Positions 50,350-51,003 of a stretch of DNA of 51,003 bases are shown here, piece by piece; the first letter of the stretch is position 1, and each line of letters opens with the position of its first letter. The DNA is taken from the NCBI GenBank assembly GCA_021732025.1, contig JAKFVU010000081.1, forward strand, positions 1-51,003. Reading direction: 5' to 3'. Under the pieces are notes generated by a model. It saw only the letters and a list, made by a program, of their open reading frames with translations, had not been told where the DNA came from and did no database searches. The DNA comes from Candidatus Obscuribacterales bacterium (lineage in GTDB: Bacteria > Cyanobacteriota > Vampirovibrionia > Obscuribacterales > Obscuribacteraceae). Both the position numbers and the translations under genes were made by a program.

Positions 50350-50859
50350 TTATGGTTTCACAACTTTGCTGCCACACTTCTTGCACAGTGTATTTTCACT
50401 AGCATAGAAGCGCTCAAATATAGGCGGAAATTGTGTGGCTATGTTAGTCAGAGCGAAATACTCTTCGTAGAGTTTTTCACCACACTTTTCGCAGAACCAG
50501 ATAAAGCCATCTTCTTCGCCTTCTTGTCGCTTCTGTTCAATAACAAGGCCGACAGTATTAGCTGGACGGCGAGGAGAATGGGGCACACTGGGCGGAAGCA
50601 AGAATATTTCGCCTTGCTTGATGACTACGTCTTGGTGCTTGCCTTCGTCAAAAACCTTAAGAGTGATATCGCCTTCAACTTGATAGAAAAACTCTTCGCC
50701 ACCATTGACATGGTAGTCAGTACGCGAATTGGGCCCACCCACCACCATAACGATGACGTCGCTATCTTCCCAAATGAGCTTGTTGCCCACCGGAGGCTTG
50801 AGCAAATGGCGATTGTCGTTAATCCAGCCCATGAAGTTAATAGGCGCAAGGCGAGACAC
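50350..50859 (-). CDS. 3-hydroxyanthranilate 3,4-dioxygenase
   Basis: 169 residues from a GTG at 50859, chosen because GGGGG (50866-50870) lies six bases upstream and the family N-terminus (INFMGWINDNRHLLKPPVGNK) then starts at the expected place; the open frame reaches 50904. A cupin with iron ligands in NSRTDYHVNGGEEFFYQVEG and PPSVPHSP. The C-terminal rubredoxin-like pairs CEKC and CKKC are those of the bacterial enzyme. It opens the ring of 3-hydroxyanthranilate, feeding the ACMSD. Confidence 0.95.
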   Translation of the reverse strand: MSRLAPINFMGWINDNRHLLKPPVGNKLIWEDSDVIVMVVGGPNSRTDYHVNGGEEFFYQVEGDITLKVFDEGKHQDVVIKQGEIFLLPPSVPHSPRRPANTVGLVIEQKRQEGEEDGFIWFCEKCGEKLYEEYFALTNIATQFPPIFERFYASENTLCKKCGSKVVKP

Positions 50860-50943
50860 AGAACACCCCCAAGCTTGAACTACGGTGCATAGTCTACAAC
50901 ACATATAAAATAGATAAATCAGATAAGCTTTATATCTGCTGAC

Positions 50944-51003
50944 TTAGTCTTTAATTGGCAAAAGCGGCAGGGGCTCGAATTCGTAGTATTGGCGTTGAAG
51001 CCC
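50944..51003 (-). CDS. Possible C-terminal end of a further gene (partial)
   Basis: On the minus strand a frame enters from the right edge, encodes LQRQYYEFEPLPLLPIKD and stops with TAA at 50944-50946, 84 bp upstream of the dioxygenase. The composition looks protein-like and the place suggests another kynurenine or aminomuconate pathway gene, but 18 residues are not enough to identify it. Confidence 0.4.
   Translation of the reverse strand, partial: GLQRQYYEFEPLPLLPIKD

Noticed and set aside
50104..50892. 262-codon ORF antisense to ACMSD and dioxygenase
   Set aside because: The opposite strand encodes two clearly recognisable enzymes; the antisense product has no recognised motif.
1..51003. 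tRNA or rRNA genes
   Set aside because: No cloverleaf-like sequence or rRNA segment was recognised in any intergenic gap by eye; a covariance search was not possible.

Overview
The window is about 51 kb of gene-dense bacterial chromosome of moderate GC content, with no rRNA, tRNA, CRISPR array or complete insertion sequence that I can see. Lipoprotein and Sec signal peptides, an RND efflux pump and two-component kinases point to a diderm, aerobic, free-living heterotroph. A non-photosynthetic relative of Cyanobacteria (Melainabacteria/Obscuribacterales type) would fit the style of the genes, but no phylogenetic marker was tested, so this is a low-confidence guess.

Layout. 1-2.8 kb: a small MshEN-like protein and a degenerate sensor kinase. 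3.1-4.9 kb: ada DNA repair and a TPR protein, convergent. 5.3-9.2 kb: a fused 5-oxoprolinase. 9.2-11.6 kb: a 46-bp perfect palindrome, a protein that looks like a domesticated transposase carrying a DprA-type winged helix, a degenerate GGDEF protein and a 2Fe-2S ferredoxin. 11.7-13.7 kb: an S9 peptidase. 13.9-18.1 kb: a molybdenum cofactor operon (moaD, moaE, moaA, a moaC-moaB fusion, moeA). 18.2-22.8 kb: a dienelactone hydrolase-SnoaL fusion, a NudK-like Nudix hydrolase, a DeoR regulator, a lipoprotein sugar dehydrogenase and a secreted unknown. 23-26.8 kb: a TPR protein, then response regulator, histidine kinase and OmpR-type regulator. 26.8-32.2 kb: azoreductase with a divergent AraC regulator, a 33-residue lysine-rich ORF, YceI, a P-loop kinase, a His/Gln-rich membrane protein and an M23 peptidase. 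32.3-39.3 kb: a GntR-controlled divergent RND efflux locus with DUF1543 and DUF1963 genes. 39.7-41.1 kb: three small unknown genes. 41.2-43.5 kb: methyltransferase and serS with its leader. 43.7-46.2 kb: DsbA/FrnE protein, a second dienelactone hydrolase and a rhomboid-TPR protein. 46.3-50.9 kb: kmo, kynU, ACMSD and 3-hydroxyanthranilate dioxygenase, a kynurenine catabolic cluster read leftward and probably continuing past the right edge.

Most notable observation: upstream of serS lies a 29-codon leader ORF with six consecutive serine codons. It sits behind a near-consensus promoter that would make it leaderless, and is followed by an intrinsic terminator and a set of mutually exclusive pairings. 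This has the architecture of a ribosome-mediated attenuator tuned to seryl-tRNA. Second is the transposase/DprA-winged-helix hybrid next to a 46-bp loopless palindrome whose core, CCGATATCGG, recurs four times in the window. Third, many intergenic gaps and some coding tails carry short tandem arrays with periods of 10-21 bp, each of a different sequence. Fourth, several signalling proteins (kinase, GGDEF, receiver) have lost catalytic residues.
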